A stretch of 64,000 bases of DNA, from positions 30,349,307 through 30,413,306 of the forward strand of contig NC_068343.1 in the NCBI RefSeq assembly GCF_014633365.1. Direction: 5' to 3'. Below the pieces are notes generated by a model. It had not been told where the DNA came from. It ran no database searches and saw only the letters and a list, made by a program, of their open reading frames with translations. Origin of the DNA: Diospyros lotus (taxonomy: Eukaryota > Streptophyta > Magnoliopsida > Ericales > Ebenaceae). A program made the translations under genes and the position numbers. Of the stretch, positions 23,439 to 35,721 are shown piece after piece (the stretch's first letter is position 1; the number at the start of each line of letters is the position of its first letter).

Positions 23439-24648
23439 TGTTGGTCCCTTAGGGTATGACCACTCAAGAGGGGGTGAATTGAGTGATTAATTTTTTTTCA
23501 ATTTTAATAAATTTTCTTGATTAATGATTTTATTGAAAAATATATATTTGATAAATATAATAAATTATATTTGAGATAAATAATAAATGTAAGCCACAAG
23601 ATATAACAAAAATAAATACATTGAGGCACAAGACAATTTATAGTGGTTCGGTTTCTTCACACACACCTAGTCAACTCTCCCAAGGTCTAACCACCCTTGG
23701 GGTTCCACTAAAATAATTTTACCAAGGTTTCCACACTATCTCATCATGGAAACTAGATACACTCCTAGATTACAGCGGATTCTAGGAAAACCACCAACAC
23801 CAAGGATTTCTCCCTAACTTACCAAGAAAACTAGATTCACCTAGATTTTAACGGTTCTGAGGAACCTATACAATTCACGATGATAATTTAATTGATTACA
23901 AATAATTGTCCACACTTGGACACAAATAAACAATTAAGCACAAAATATACAAGACAATAATATTTAAATAAATAAATAAACGGTGACCTCAATTTAAATG
24001 GAGAATATCGGATTCGACTTTGCGATCTCTTTTTCTTCTCTTGCATTGTGGCTCTTCGGTGGATGAATAATGAATCTTTGAGAACCTTGGAATGCTTGAA
24101 AATTAGCTTGAGAGCTTTTGGGAGCTTTTGATGTGCAATATGTGCAATAAATACTCAAAAAATGAGTTTGAGGGTATTTATAAGCATTTTAGCTACTAAA
24201 GAAAGGGTTAATATGAAGTTTGAAATTTAAAAATATTTAAAATTTCCCAAACAATAAAAAAACATGTCTCACCTTTAATTCAAAATAAATTTACTTTTTG
24301 CATGAGAAATCAAGATATGAAAATTCAAATATAAGCTTTTGAGACATAAATGATTAAAACAAGAAAACATGTTTAAAAGTAATCTTCTTTAATTCAAAAT
24401 AAATTTACTTTTTGTATGAGTAAGAGAAAACATGTCTAAAAATAATTCTCATTTAATTCAAAATTTGAAAATTCAAATATAAACTTTTGAGATATAAATG
24501 ATTAAAACAAAAAAAACATGTCTAAAAGCAATTCTCTTTTAATTCTAAATAAATTTACTTTTTACATGTGTAAGAGAAAATATTTATATCATAAAAATAT
24601 TTTTATTACTAATCAAAACTTAATTAATATGAGCAAGTTGGCTCAACA
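23439..24648 (-). mobile_element. Antisense Ty1/Copia solo LTR
   Basis: The plus-strand ends are TGTTGGTCCC and GGCTCAACA, 1210 bp. Flanks ACCAG (23434-23438) and AGCAG (24649-24653) match at four of five bases. It is closely related in reverse to the LTR at 25449-26789, sharing 'gtatgaccactcaagagggg', the 'tttataagcatttt' TATA region and repeated 'aattcaaaataaatttactt'. No internal region is attached. Confidence 0.85.
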
Positions 24649-24653
24649 AGCAG

Positions 24654-25443
24654 GATATGTAGAGATTCTTGTGATGAGTCAAGGTGTTAGCTGGTGCCAA
24701 AAAGGTTTTTGTGTTATATGTTTGATAGAAAACAGTGAACTCAGAACGTCACACACGCCATATGGTGTTGCGTTTGGTATTGACACCAAGCATCAAACGT
24801 GTCTCGGGTATTCAATTTGCTAAGAATTAGTGGATTGGGCTGCATAATCTTCTAGATTTTTTAAGAGAGTCAATTGCTTAACTTAAAGAGTCGACTATTG
24901 CAACAATCGACTCTTGGTGGTCGCTAGTCAACTCTTGCACAGGCCCAACCAACTGTAGTGCTATTCTCGTAGTAACAAATTAGAGAGGTGGTGGGGTGAG
25001 GCGGCAAATTAATTTGAGGCACAAAATTGGAGTTTACAAAGGCTTTTGACTAGAGGTTTTTGCCTGTAATTCCTTTGCTTTCTCTATATTATGCTTTCGT
25101 TAAAATTACAAGTGTGTGAATGTTGTGTGTAGAAATTGACACACAAATGCTGGTGATACGAAAATCTTAGTTTAGCACAAGAAGAGATAACCGAAATAGT
25201 ATCGAATAATATGCTAGCTGTGAATAGCCTAGGGCCACCACAACATGAGGTAAAATTTGGTTTTAGTACATAAATCGTTTCTGTACCCCTGCCTAATATT
25301 AGACATCAAGTATTCATTTATTGTATTTCATGTGATGAAATAACGTGTTGCTTAAATATCTAAGTTGTGTATGGTGTGTGTTTTTTGTGTTCCGTTGTGT
25401 ATATCTGATGTATAAATTTTTAATTTTACTCGCATCACCATAT
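24654..25443. other. LTR-like spacer, no gene recognised
   Basis: Contains a small cluster of GTCGAC-related sites (about 24888-24945) with a TATA-like 'tctctatattatg' about 140 bases later, reminiscent of Copia LTRs. No termini or coding sequence could be assigned. Confidence 0.3.
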
Positions 25444-25448
25444 ACGTG

Positions 25449-26789
25449 TGTGAAGCCAACTTGCTCATATTAATTAAGTTTTGATGATTAACAAAAATAT
25501 TTTTATGATATAAATATATTTCTTTCTCATATAAAAAAATAAATTTATTTTGAATTAAAAGTGGGTACAAAGAGTAAATTTATTTTGAATTAAAGGTGGA
25601 TTGTCATTAAACATGTTCCTTCTTTTGATCATTTATGTCTCAAAGTTTATGTTTGAATTTTCATTTATTGATAAATACTTTTATTACTTATGCAAAAAAT
25701 ATATTTATTTTGAATTAAAAGAGAATTACTTTTAGAAATGTTTTTTTTCTCATACAAAAAGTAAATTTATTTTGAATTAAAGAGAATTAGTTTTAAACAT
25801 GTTTTCTCTTACTCATGCAAAAAATAAATTTATTTTGAATTAAAGGAGATTATTTTTAGACATGTTTTCTTATTTTAATCATTTATGTCTCAAAAACTTA
25901 TATTTGAATTTTCAAATCTTGATTTCTCATGCAAAAAGTAAATTTATTTTGAATTAAAGATGAGACATGTTTTCTTATTATTTGAGAAAATCTAAACATT
26001 TTTTAATTTCAGATTTTATATTAACCTTTTCTTTAGTGGCTAAAATGCTTATAAATACCCCCAAACTCATTTTTTGAGTATACATTGCACATATTGCACA
26101 TCCAAATCTCTTAAAAGCTCTTAAGTTAATTTTCAAGCATTCTAAGGCTCTCAAAGATTCATTGTTCATCTACCGAAGAGTCACAAGGCAAGAGGAGAAA
26201 AAGAGATCGCAAAGCCGAATCCGATCTTCTCCATTCAAGCTGAGGTCACCGCCTATTTATTTATTTATTATTACTTTATATAATTTGTTCTTAATTGCTT
26301 ATTTGTGTCCAAGTGTGGACAAATTATTTGTAATATTTAAATTATTATTGAGTATTGTATATGTTTCCTAGATCCGTTAAAATCTAGGTGAATCTAGTTT
26401 CCAATGTAAACTAGGGAGAAAACCTTGGTGTAGTGGTTGTCTAGAACCCATTGTAATCTAGGCGTGTATCTAATTTTCAAAGTGGGCTAGTGTGGAAACC
26501 TTGGTGATTTTGATTTAGTGGAACCCTAAGGGTGGTTAGACATTGAGATAGTGGATTAGGTGTGTGTAGAAATACCTAACCACTATAAATTGTGTTATGC
26601 TTCATATTATTTATTTTTCCTATATCTTGTAGCTTACATTTATTATTAATCTCAAATATAATTTATTATATTTATAAAATATTTATTTTTCAATAAAATC
26701 ATTAATCAATAATATTCATTAAAATTGAGAAAAATTTTAATCACTCAATTCACCCCCCTCTTAAGCGGTCATACCCAAAGGGACCAACA
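25449..26789 (+). repeat. 5' LTR of the 24-kb Copia element
   Basis: It starts TGTGAAGCC and ends GGACCAACA. It has a TATA box (TATAAATA, about 26050-26057) and several copies of 'aaatttattttgaattaaa' upstream of it. The 3' LTR differs mainly by a triplicated 160-bp segment. Confidence 0.9.
26050..26057 (+). promoter_or_regulatory. TATA box in the Copia 5' LTR
   Basis: TATAAATA is followed by CCCCC, a context conserved at 965 and 39011 in the related LTRs, which supports function in the ancestral element. Confidence 0.65.
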
Positions 26790-28485
26790 ATTGGTATCAA
26801 AGTGGGCCCTAAAATATTTGTGATTATCAATATCAAATCTTAGGATAAGATCTTATAATGGCCTCTTATTTTAGCCAATCCCTCTAGTCCTCCAATGCTC
26901 ATTAAAAAAGATTATGCTTTTTGGAAGATTAGGATGGAATCCTATATCATTTCCATAAGTTATCTTTTATGAAGACTTGTTTGGGATGGATTTGATCTAT
27001 CATCTTAATATGAGGAAGAATGGTCAAAGGAAGAACTAATAAAAATAGAAATTGACCATAGAGCAAGGTATTTAATTCTTAGTTCTTTAATGCCTAGTGA
27101 GTGTAAAAAATTATCTTCATACTCCACATCTCATGAATTATGGAAAGAATTAGAGAGAATTCATGAAAGAACCAATAATTCTAAAATGAATTTTCTTATG
27201 TCTCAATATCAAAGATGTAAGTCATGGCTTAGTAAGACAATTAATAATTTGAATAGATGGTTCGAAAAATCCTCAAATTTTTTAGAATGCTAAGGAAAAT
27301 GAATAAAGATGCTAAAGAGTATAATGAAAAGAAAACATTAGCATTCAAATGTAAAAGGAGAAAGAAAAAGAAGAAGGAAGAAAAAAGAGTCAAGAAATCA
27401 AAGAAAAATGTCATTCCCACATGAGATATTGATGATTCTACTGAGTCATTCCAAGCTAACAAGGAAAAAACACATGTATGTTTTTTGGCTATGGAAGAAG
27501 ATAAAAAAGAGGAAAATAACTTAGAGTTAGAAGAATTACAAAAAGTATACGAAGAATTATATATAAAATATATATCTATTAAGAAATAAGTAAAAACAAT
27601 CAAGAAGAATCATAAAGAAGAAAATGAAAAACTAAATAGTGAAACAAAGAATTTAAAAGAAAAATCACAAGAACTAAAGAAAGAAAATGAAGATAAATTA
27701 ATTAATCTTGAAGAAGAAAATAAAATATTAAAAAACTCAAAATGATAAATTATTAGTAAAAAAGAAAGTCATAGAGAAAAGTTTAGCCACACTAATTTAA
27801 AAAAAAAAATTAAAAACTCAAACCAAGGTATAAAGCACCTAAAAGAGAATGGAATCAACCTAGATGGACACCTCAACCTAAGAGAAGTAATATAGTGCAA
27901 ATGTGGATACCAAAAGGGGTAATACAAATAATGAATAAGTTAGATCATAAAATTTTAAATATTGCTCCTTATCCACATACATCAAGAATAATTAAATCAT
28001 TTGATCCCAATGAAAAAAGACTCAAGGGACCCATCTATAGATGGGTACCCAAATCTAAAACATGATCTCATCAAATATGTAGACGTGCGTGAGAACCACA
28101 ATGTGAAGCAAAATGGTATATGGATAGTGGATGCTCACATCACATGACTAGTGAAAGAGATATATAGATCTCACTCCTAAAGAAATAAGGTATGTCACTT
28201 TCTAGAAATAATACCTAATAGTAAAGAATAAGGATTTTTTTTTTTTTGCGGCATAAAAGATATATTAGGTCATGCAAATCCAAACCTAATGAAGAAAATT
28301 TTGATTTAGTTGTTGGGCTTCCTAAAATAAAAATCAGTGAAGAAATTTCTATGATGCTTGCTATTAAAGTAAGCAAAGTAGAGCCTAAATCTATGAGTGA
28401 AATATCAATCAGTAAACATTTACAACTTTTACACTTAAATCTATTTGGATCCACGTAAACTAAATGTTTGGTGGAAAACATTATA
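26790..28485 (+). pseudogene. Copia gag-protease-pre-integrase remnant (5' part)
   Basis: A primer-type sequence TTGGTATCAAAG (26791-26802) is followed by Gag traces: KDYAFWKIRMESYI near 26908, and 27090-27293 with LWKELERIHERTNNSKMNFL. Next comes a lysine/glutamate-rich coiled-coil-like stretch (about 27600-27740), the protease motif WYMDSGCSHHMTSERD near 28110, and a pre-integrase segment (LVVGLPKIKISEE; LQLLHLNLFGST) near 28305-28455. Numerous stops and frameshifts are present. The coiled-coil Gag suggests a SIRE-like lineage. The frame is cut at 28485 by a solo LTR and resumes at 31172. Confidence 0.78.
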
Positions 28486-31166
28486 TGTAATATCCCAAAA
28501 TTTGAAAATAATTATTCAAAGTGGTATTTGAGGACATTATTGAATATTTGTGGGTTTAAAGGAAATATTGATTTAATTTTATTTTGGTGATTATTGAGTG
28601 TTTATTGTTTAAGGAAAATAATTATTTATTAGGTTAATTTAAAGTAAAATGTGTATTTATGTAAGTTTGAGGAAATATGAAATTTAGGTTTAATTACTTT
28701 AATTGGGAGTATTTATGGAAAAAAGAAAAATAAATTAATTTAGTGGATTTTTGAAAGTTTTTGGGTGTAAGTGCAATAAAGGAAATTGGAGTCCGGGGTG
28801 TGTGTGCAAATAATGAAAGTTCTGGGTGCTGAAATGTGATTTACCGAAGTGACCACAAATCACCTTAAATATAAGTGAAGGCATTATATGGTTAAATGCG
28901 TTGGCTAGCGCGGGCGGTCGCGAGTGCGCGTGTGCTGGGTGAGGTTGCGGGTTCGAGCCCCCGCGGGTGTGCGCGCGCGCTGGAGAATTTTGGCTGATTT
29001 TTCAGCCAAAACCTTGCCCAAAACGTTTTGGGCAAGGCGGTGGCAGCCATGTGCGGCTACTAGCGCGCCACGTGGCGCACGCTGGGCCCTCCGCTGAGCC
29101 TCGTTTTTTAAGGCCGATTTCGACCATTTCGTGAGCAAAAATCAGAGCAGAAATTGAGGAAAGAAAATGAAGAAGAAGCAGCGCGCGTAAGGGCCAATTT
29201 TTGGAGAAAAAATTGGAGATTAAACTATGTTTAATCCTGATTTAATTAATCAGGTAAGTAAATAAATAGGTAATAATTATTCTGTACGGTTGAAATTTCA
29301 TTTTGGGCCTAATTTTATTAATTTTGGGAATTATTCTATATTATAGCGTGTATTAATTTAGTGGTGTTTAAGCGTGAAAACGCTGTAAACGGCTAGATAC
29401 AGGCAAGGTCTCATCTACCCTTGCGATTTCTTTCCATTTTATAAACCCCTTGTCTTCCCTTAACTCATTTCAGTATCGCGTATTAATTATATATAAATTG
29501 GGAATGTTATTAGCGTGATTTAATTTAAATTAAATATGAGACTCGTTGGGGTTTTATTTACGGTGTGCCTACGTGGGATTTTAGGCGGTTAAATTATTTA
29601 TATTACACGGTTAGATTTAATTAATGTGAGCCATGGTTTTGTTAATCGTTATTAAACGTTTTACTTCGTAGCGTGAGTACAAGAAATGCAAGAAACAGCC
29701 GTGTAAAGGCAAGCTCTTAACCCTCTTCTCGTGTTCTTCAATTCCCGTCAAAGACCCCGTGATTTCTCGTATTTTAACATCTCCCTTACTTTAATTCGGT
29801 ACATAGCCTTATTTGTTGAGTTATTATTTATTTGCTTTAATTTAAATTAAATCCGAGACTTTTAGAATTTTATTTGTTGTGAGCCTACGGGGGTTTGTAC
29901 CGCCCCCACTCCATTTGGGAATGATGTTGGACCCAGCCTGGGGACTAGGTTCCTAAACGTGCGAGTTATTTATGATTTTCTTGGATTTATTTATGGTTCG
30001 GTTAGAGCTATCGAGCAGTAGGGCAGGGGTCGATTGTTGGTGACAGTGGGGTAGACTATTGTACGGGCCTGAAGTGGACCGTCGGGTGGACACTCCTAGT
30101 CACTGGCCGTTGACCGGTGACGGGCACTGCTGACTAGCTCTGCCAGTATGTGATTTACTGCACGTTTAGATTCATTATATTACTGTTGCATGGTTTGGTA
30201 TGCACATGGGTACGGGCTGCATGTTGGGATTATCATGATTTGGTTATGCTTGATCACGGACATGCTAGCTTGGTTAGGTTGCATTCAGCACGGGCATATG
30301 CATCGCGTGTGGTTTACTATGTGGGCGGAGCATGGCCTAATGCCTGGATGTATGGGCACCTTGTATCACGTTGATGCTCACTACGCCATTGCATTTTTAT
30401 GTGCATTGCATGGCTACTGGTAGTATATAGTTCTCGGACGGGAGTACCGTTCCGAGGGAGCCTCTGGCTCGGGTGTCGGGAGTACCGACATGGACGGGTG
30501 ACGAGAATACCGACCCGGGACAGCGCGCGCAGGTTTGTTGTAGATACATGTTGCCTTTCAAGGCAGCGGCAGGTTGGTATGGGACTTAGGTGCCGTATGT
30601 CTTGTGTGGGCCCCAATGATCGATATGTGCCTTTATTAGGCTATGTTATTTTGTTGTAGCGTCTCATGGTTTATGTGTACCTGGGGGTTTATTTTAGGAA
30701 GAGTTTATTGGATTTGTACAGCCTTCAGCCTTTCTTTTCCTTATGCTTGCTGAGTCTCTCGACTCACCTTGCTTTCCATCATTCCAGGTAGTGTCAGCGT
30801 GGGCCATGGCAAAGGAGTCATTTCTTAGCGGCAGAGTCGGTATGGTGTACAGGCAGTCTCGTTTGTCCCGGTCAACTCTGATGTCTAAGTAGGGTTTACT
30901 CTATTATTTTATACTGTGCCAGGTCTTTTCTCGTGTCTCATGTATGTTGGCACATGAGTCTATGTTTATTTATTTATCAGGTGACAGCTGTGCTAGCGGG
31001 GTACCCGTAGTGCATGCATGTATATATGGTTTCGCTTCCGTTGTTTTAAGTCTTGTGTATGCATGCCGGGGTGGTTTTGGTCTTGTGTTCCATTCTTTTT
31101 CCCTTCCGTAGACGCTCCCGTTCGGATAGTCCGAGTGGTTGGGATATCCGAGCGGGGGTGCTTACA
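28486..31166 (+). mobile_element. Ty3/Gypsy (Tekay-like) solo LTR
   Basis: It starts TGTAATATCCC and ends GGGGGTGCTTACA, 2681 bp, with a perfect target duplication TTATA (28481-28485 and 31167-31171). It interrupts the Copia integrase frame, which resumes after it. The second half (about 29880-31166) is strongly similar to the LTRs at 40059-42301 and 47155-49370. A GC-rich tRNA-like module with a B-box-like GGGTTCGAGCCC lies near 28950. Confidence 0.93.
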
Positions 31167-31171
31167 TTATA

Positions 31172-31640
31172 TGTTATAATAGATAATTTCTCTTGGATTA
31201 CTTGGTTGTGATTTTGTTTTCAAATGATAAAAATTTTCAAATGTTTGGAAAGAAAGCTAAGAGAATTAGATGATAAAATTATCTCTCTAAGACGAGGATG
31301 ATTTAGGTATGCTTCCCAAGAATTATGAATTTGTGCAAGATGATCCAATAGATCAAATAATTGGAGAACCAAGTCAAAGTGTAAGGACTATATGTTTTAC
31401 AATGTGGTCTTCATATCTAATGATTGAGCCAACTTGCATGGATCAAGCCTTAGAAGATGAATTTTGGATCAATGTTGTAAAAGAAAATTAAAGATTGAAA
31501 ATTAGTTCCAAAAGCAAAAGATTTTTTTTTTTTATATTTGGAACACAATGAATTTTTAACAAGAATGAATTAGAAGGAAATTAGGGATAATAAATCTCTT
31601 TTGATAGCTTAGAATATTGAAATAGGAAAATTTGTGCTAA
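31172..31640 (+). pseudogene. Copia integrase/RT remnant (continuation)
   Basis: Continues the reading cut at 28485: an integrase-core trace (near 'gataatttctcttggattac'), then most of the integrase is deleted. 31309-31491 encodes the linker before RT (CMDQALEDEFWINVVKEN), followed by faint RT start similarity to about 31640. Internal deletion and stops make it non-functional. Confidence 0.65.
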
Positions 31641-31857
31641 TTTCGTTTATGTTCTTAAAATATATATATATATAATAAAAATAATAATAATATAATAATA
31701 ATAATAATAATAAAAGGGAGAAGAAGTCGTCGTCCTCACACATCTGTTCTTTCTCTTTCTCTCTCACTCTCTGTCTCCCGAAATCGATCTCTCTCTCTTT
31801 TGTCACCCTCATCGCCTCTCCATCGTCCCTTCATTTGTTGCCTCTCCGTTGTCCAAA
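31641..31857. repeat. Microsatellite and CT-rich junction sequence
   Basis: A TA/AAT microsatellite (about 31656-31713) is followed by a CT-rich tract (about 31746-31800). It separates the end of one Copia remnant from the abrupt truncation of the inverted Copia element, and belongs to neither. Confidence 0.6.
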
Positions 31858-34005
31858 GATGATGTCATCTACATATATTTGAACTAATAAGATGTCCTTT
31901 TCATGATTTCTTATAAATAAGGTTGTATCTATTTGGCCTCTTTTAAATCCTTTTTCTAAGAGAAATTTACTAAGTCTCTCATACCATGCTCTAGGGGCTT
32001 GTTTTAGACCATATAAAGCTTTAGACAATTTGAACACATGGTCTTCATATTTGTGATTTTCAAATCCCGGGGGTTGTTCTACATAAACTTCTTCATTTAT
32101 ATACCCATTTAAGAAAGCACTCTTAACATCCATTTGATATAATTTGAAGTTTTTGAAACAAGCAAATGCTAACAACATTCTTATGGCTTCCAACCTAGCA
32201 ACAGGGGCATAAGTTTCATCATAATCTATACCTTCTTCTTGACTATAACCTTGAGCCACTAACCTTGCTTTGTTTCTAGTTACAACTCCATTTTCATCCA
32301 TCTTATTTCTAAATACCCATTTTGTGCCTATAATAGGATAATCCTTTGGTCTTGGCACTAGTTTCCAAACTTCACTTCTTTCAAATTGATTTAGTTCTTC
32401 TTGCATGGCAATAATCCAATTTTCATCTTCTAAAGCTTCTTTGATATTTTTGGGTTCAACTTGAGATAGGAAGGCAGCACATTGGCATTCATTCCTAATG
32501 GAAGATCTAGTTCTAATGCCTTTGGATGGATCTCCTAAGATTTCATTCATTTTAACATATTTCCTTTCTCTTGGAAATGTTGGTTCTTTTTCAAATTGAT
32601 ATTCTTGATCTTCTTCAAATGAAACGTTTTCTTGAGCATTAGACTCACTTTGTCTTATAGAAAGTTTTTCAAAATTTTGAGTTACATTATTTTCACCATC
32701 TTCTCTAGGTTTTGGAACCTCAAGGCTAATATCATCAACTATAACTTGGATTGTTTCCTCTACCACTAGGGTTCTTTTGTTGAATACCCTATAACCTTTA
32801 CTTTGAGATGAATAACCTAAGAATATACCTTCATCACTTTTAGCATCAAATTTACTTAGAGATTCTTTTCCATTGTTGAGAATATAGCAAGTACTACCAA
32901 ACACATGAAAATGACTTATGTTGGGTTTTCTTCCTTTAAATAATTCATATGGAGTCTTTTTCAATAAAGGCCTCATTGAAACTCTATTTAAAATATGGCA
33001 GGCAGTATGCACAGCTTCTACCCAAAAGTACTTAGGAAGGTTTTTATCACAAAGCATTGTTCTAGCCATTTCTTGTAAAGATCTATTCTTTCTTTCTACT
33101 ACACCATTTTGTTGAGGAGTCCTAGCACAAGAAAAGTTATGATCTATTCCATTTTCTTCACAAAATAGTTTGAATGATTCATTTTCAAATTCTCCTCCAT
33201 GATCACTTCTAATTTTTGAAATACAAAAGCCTTTTTCTCTTTGAATTCTTTTACTAAATATTTCAAATGACTTAAATGTTTCATTTTTAGATGCAAGAAA
33301 AATTACCCATGTGAATCTAGAATAATCATCTACTATAACTAAAACATATTGTTTACCTCCTAAGCTTAGAGTCCTCATTGGACCAAATAAGTCTAAGTGA
33401 AGTAGTGTTAGAGGTCTAGATGTTAATACTTCATTTATTGGTTTGAATGATATACTGATTTGTTTGCCTTTCATGCAAGTGCCACAAATGTGATCTCTTT
33501 CAAATTTAAGCTTAGGCAATCCAATAACAAGATCATGTTTTACTAACTTGTTTATTAGGTTCATACTAGCATGCCCTAACCTATTATGCCACAGCCAAGA
33601 ATATTGAGATGAATTTGCAACTAAACAGTTTTCCATTTTGGGAGATTCTAGGAATGTGAGATAGATGTTCCCTACTCTATTTCCTTTTAATTTTATTTCT
33701 TTTGACTTAGAGCACACAACTTTACAAGAGTTAGCATCAAAACAAACTTCATAGTTTAAATCACACAGTTGACTAATGCTAATCAAATTATGTTTAAGAC
33801 CATCAACAAGAAACACATTCTCTAAAGTAATATTTTCAAAAGAAATAGAACCCATACCTATAATCTTACCTTGAGAATTGTCACCATAGAAAACCTTACC
33901 TCCTTCCTTGAGAACAATATTGCTGAGAAGATCTTGATCTCCTGTCATGTGCCTTGAGCAGCCACTATCAAGGAACCACTTGCTCCTTGGATCATTTGAA
34001 ACCAA
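31858..34005 (-). pseudogene. Copia pol: protease, integrase, RT (truncated)
   Basis: About 716 codons are open. The protease active site DSG lies near residue 13 of the frame ([14 protein letters not shown]). The pre-integrase domain is about 125-190 ([11 protein letters not shown]). The integrase core is about 200-370, with DLFGP, the D of [10 protein letters not shown] and the E of [12 protein letters not shown]. The RT N-terminal part runs from about 560 to the end, with VDDIIFG last. Similarity stops at 31858; the few residues encoded beyond that are unrelated. Upstream the frame is closed by a TAG and lies +1 relative to gag. No RNase H is present, so it cannot complete replication alone. 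Confidence 0.85.
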
Positions 34006-34027
34006 TGCAGCCTACACAAGAAATCAT

Positions 34028-35653
34028 TCACGTTGTTCCCTTTGGTACCCACATCTTCTTGGGTCCATTCTTGTTAGAAGATACTACATCTTTAGGAACC
34101 CAAACTTGTTTGAATTTTTGAGGAAACTTTCGTATGAAACATTTGTTAATTGAGTGACCATCTTTTCCACAGTAGTGACAGGTAATACCTCTTTTTGAAA
34201 ACTTTGGTTTGAAAAATGGTTTTCTTTGAATAAATTTTTGGTTTGCTGCTTTAACAAACACTGTTTTACTAGAGCTTGCTTGGAATGGATCAAATCCAAT
34301 TCCTTGTTTATTTCCAAAATTTCTTTGAGCTCCAAGTATCATTTCTAGTTTATTTTTACCTTCAACCAACTTTTCTAACGATTCCTTCATGTCTTTGTTT
34401 TCTTTAAAAAGGTTTTCCTTTTCAGCACTTAAACTGTTTCTTTCATTTTCTAACAGTTCTATTTTAACATTCAGATTATTTACCTCATTTTCTAAGGAAT
34501 TTAATTCTCTTCTTAAATCAATATTTTTCTCATTCATATGCTCACATTCACATAGCAAGTCATTAAATGCATCATAAAGTTCTTCAAAAGTAAAGTCAGA
34601 GGATAGATTAGGATGCTGAGAGTTTACCTCATCCTCAATATTGGCCATAAAGCAAATGTTGGCAACTTCATCATCTTGAGACTCATCACTTGATGAGAGA
34701 TCTTCTTCACCCCATGCAGCTAGAGCCTTTTTCTTCATTTTCCTTTCCTTGCGATCCATCTTTTTCAGTTGGGGGCAGTCACTTCTAATGTGACCTAGCT
34801 TCTTACATTCAAAACATCGAAGCTCATTAGATGGATTAGACTCTTTTTGATCTTTTTCTTTCCGAAATGTCTTCCTTTGATTAAACCTACCTTTCTTCAT
34901 AAATTTCTTAAATTTTCTAGCTAACAGAGCAAAATCATCATCTTCACTGTCCTGAGAGTCTTTTTCTTCTTTTTCAACATTAAAGGCTACATTCTTATCT
35001 TTCTTTGGTTCAGCATTATCACTTCGTTTCATCATGATTTCATGAGTCATTAGTGATCCTAGTAGATTATCAAATTCAAGTTTGTCTAAATCTTTTGCCT
35101 CAGTAATAGCAGTGACTTTAGGATCCCATGATCTAGGTAAGCTTCTTAGAATCTTCCTAACTTTTTCACCATTTGTAAAAGTTTTTCCTAGAGACTCTAA
35201 AGTTGAAACAATATCATTAAATCTAGTGTACATGTCTTTAATAGATTCATCTTCTTTCATAGTAAATAATTCATAGTCATGAACCAGAATATTTATTTTT
35301 GTTTCTTTTACCTGGTTTGTACCCTCATGAGTTACCTCTAGTTTATCCCAAATTTCCTTTGCTGTTTTGCATGTTGATATTCGGTTGAATTCCTCTGGGC
35401 ATAGTGCACAAATCAATGTGTTCATTGCTTTTGCATTTGTCTCCATGTTCATTCTCTCTTCAGCTGTCCATTTGTCCATCTTTTCCATGTCAGCCAAGGT
35501 GACTCCTTTCTTAATAGCTTGCATAAGACTTGAGTCCTGCATAAGATAGATATTCATTCTAGCTTTCCAGTAATTGTAGTTAGTACCATCAAAATAAGGT
35601 GGACGAGAAGTACTCTGTCCTTCATGATGAGAGGAGCTAGGAAAGTATGCCAT
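34028..35653 (-). CDS. Copia Gag, coiled-coil type with two zinc knuckles (541 aa)
   Basis: An intact frame. Residues 17-45 show the Copia Gag N-terminal motif (PYFDGTNYNYWKARM) and about 60-205 the Gag core. CCHC zinc knuckles lie at 280-293 (CFECKKLGHIRSDC) and 492-505 (CHYCGKDGHSINKC), separated by a predicted coiled coil (about 373-438, leucine/glutamate/asparagine rich). A long Gag with coiled coil and two knuckles is typical of SIRE-type Copia elements. It packages element RNA into particles. The start is 69 bases after the LTR end, with the primer site between. The frame ends in TGA, and pol follows in another frame. Confidence 0.88.
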   Translation of the reverse strand: MAYFPSSSHHEGQSTSRPPYFDGTNYNYWKARMNIYLMQDSSLMQAIKKGVTLADMEKMDKWTAEERMNMETNAKAMNTLICALCPEEFNRISTCKTAKEIWDKLEVTHEGTNQVKETKINILVHDYELFTMKEDESIKDMYTRFNDIVSTLESLGKTFTNGEKVRKILRSLPRSWDPKVTAITEAKDLDKLEFDNLLGSLMTHEIMMKRSDNAEPKKDKNVAFNVEKEEKDSQDSEDDDFALLARKFKKFMKKGRFNQRKTFRKEKDQKESNPSNELRCFECKKLGHIRSDCPQLKKMDRKERKMKKKALAAWGEEDLSSSDESQDDEVANICFMANIEDEVNSQHPNLSSDFTFEELYDAFNDLLCECEHMNEKNIDLRRELNSLENEVNNLNVKIELLENERNSLSAEKENLFKENKDMKESLEKLVEGKNKLEMILGAQRNFGNKQGIGFDPFQASSSKTVFVKAANQKFIQRKPFFKPKFSKRGITCHYCGKDGHSINKCFIRKFPQKFKQVWVPKDVVSSNKNGPKKMWVPKGTT

Positions 35654-35706
35654 TATGTGGATCTTGACCCTAGGTTGTTAGACCTAATTGAAAACAATGG
35701 GAACCA

Positions 35707-35720
35707 CGCTCTAATACCAA
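35707..35720 (-). other. Primer-binding site of the inverted Copia element
   Basis: On the minus strand TTGGTATTAGAGCG follows the LTR end (CTATCA), a one-mismatch initiator Met tRNA site. It fixes the element's orientation and the LTR boundary at 35722. Confidence 0.75.
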
Positions 35721-35721
35721 T

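Noticed and set aside
28905..28965. A functional tRNA gene
   Set aside because: B-box-like sequence is present, but I see no complete cloverleaf; it lies inside a Gypsy solo LTR and recurs in related LTRs.
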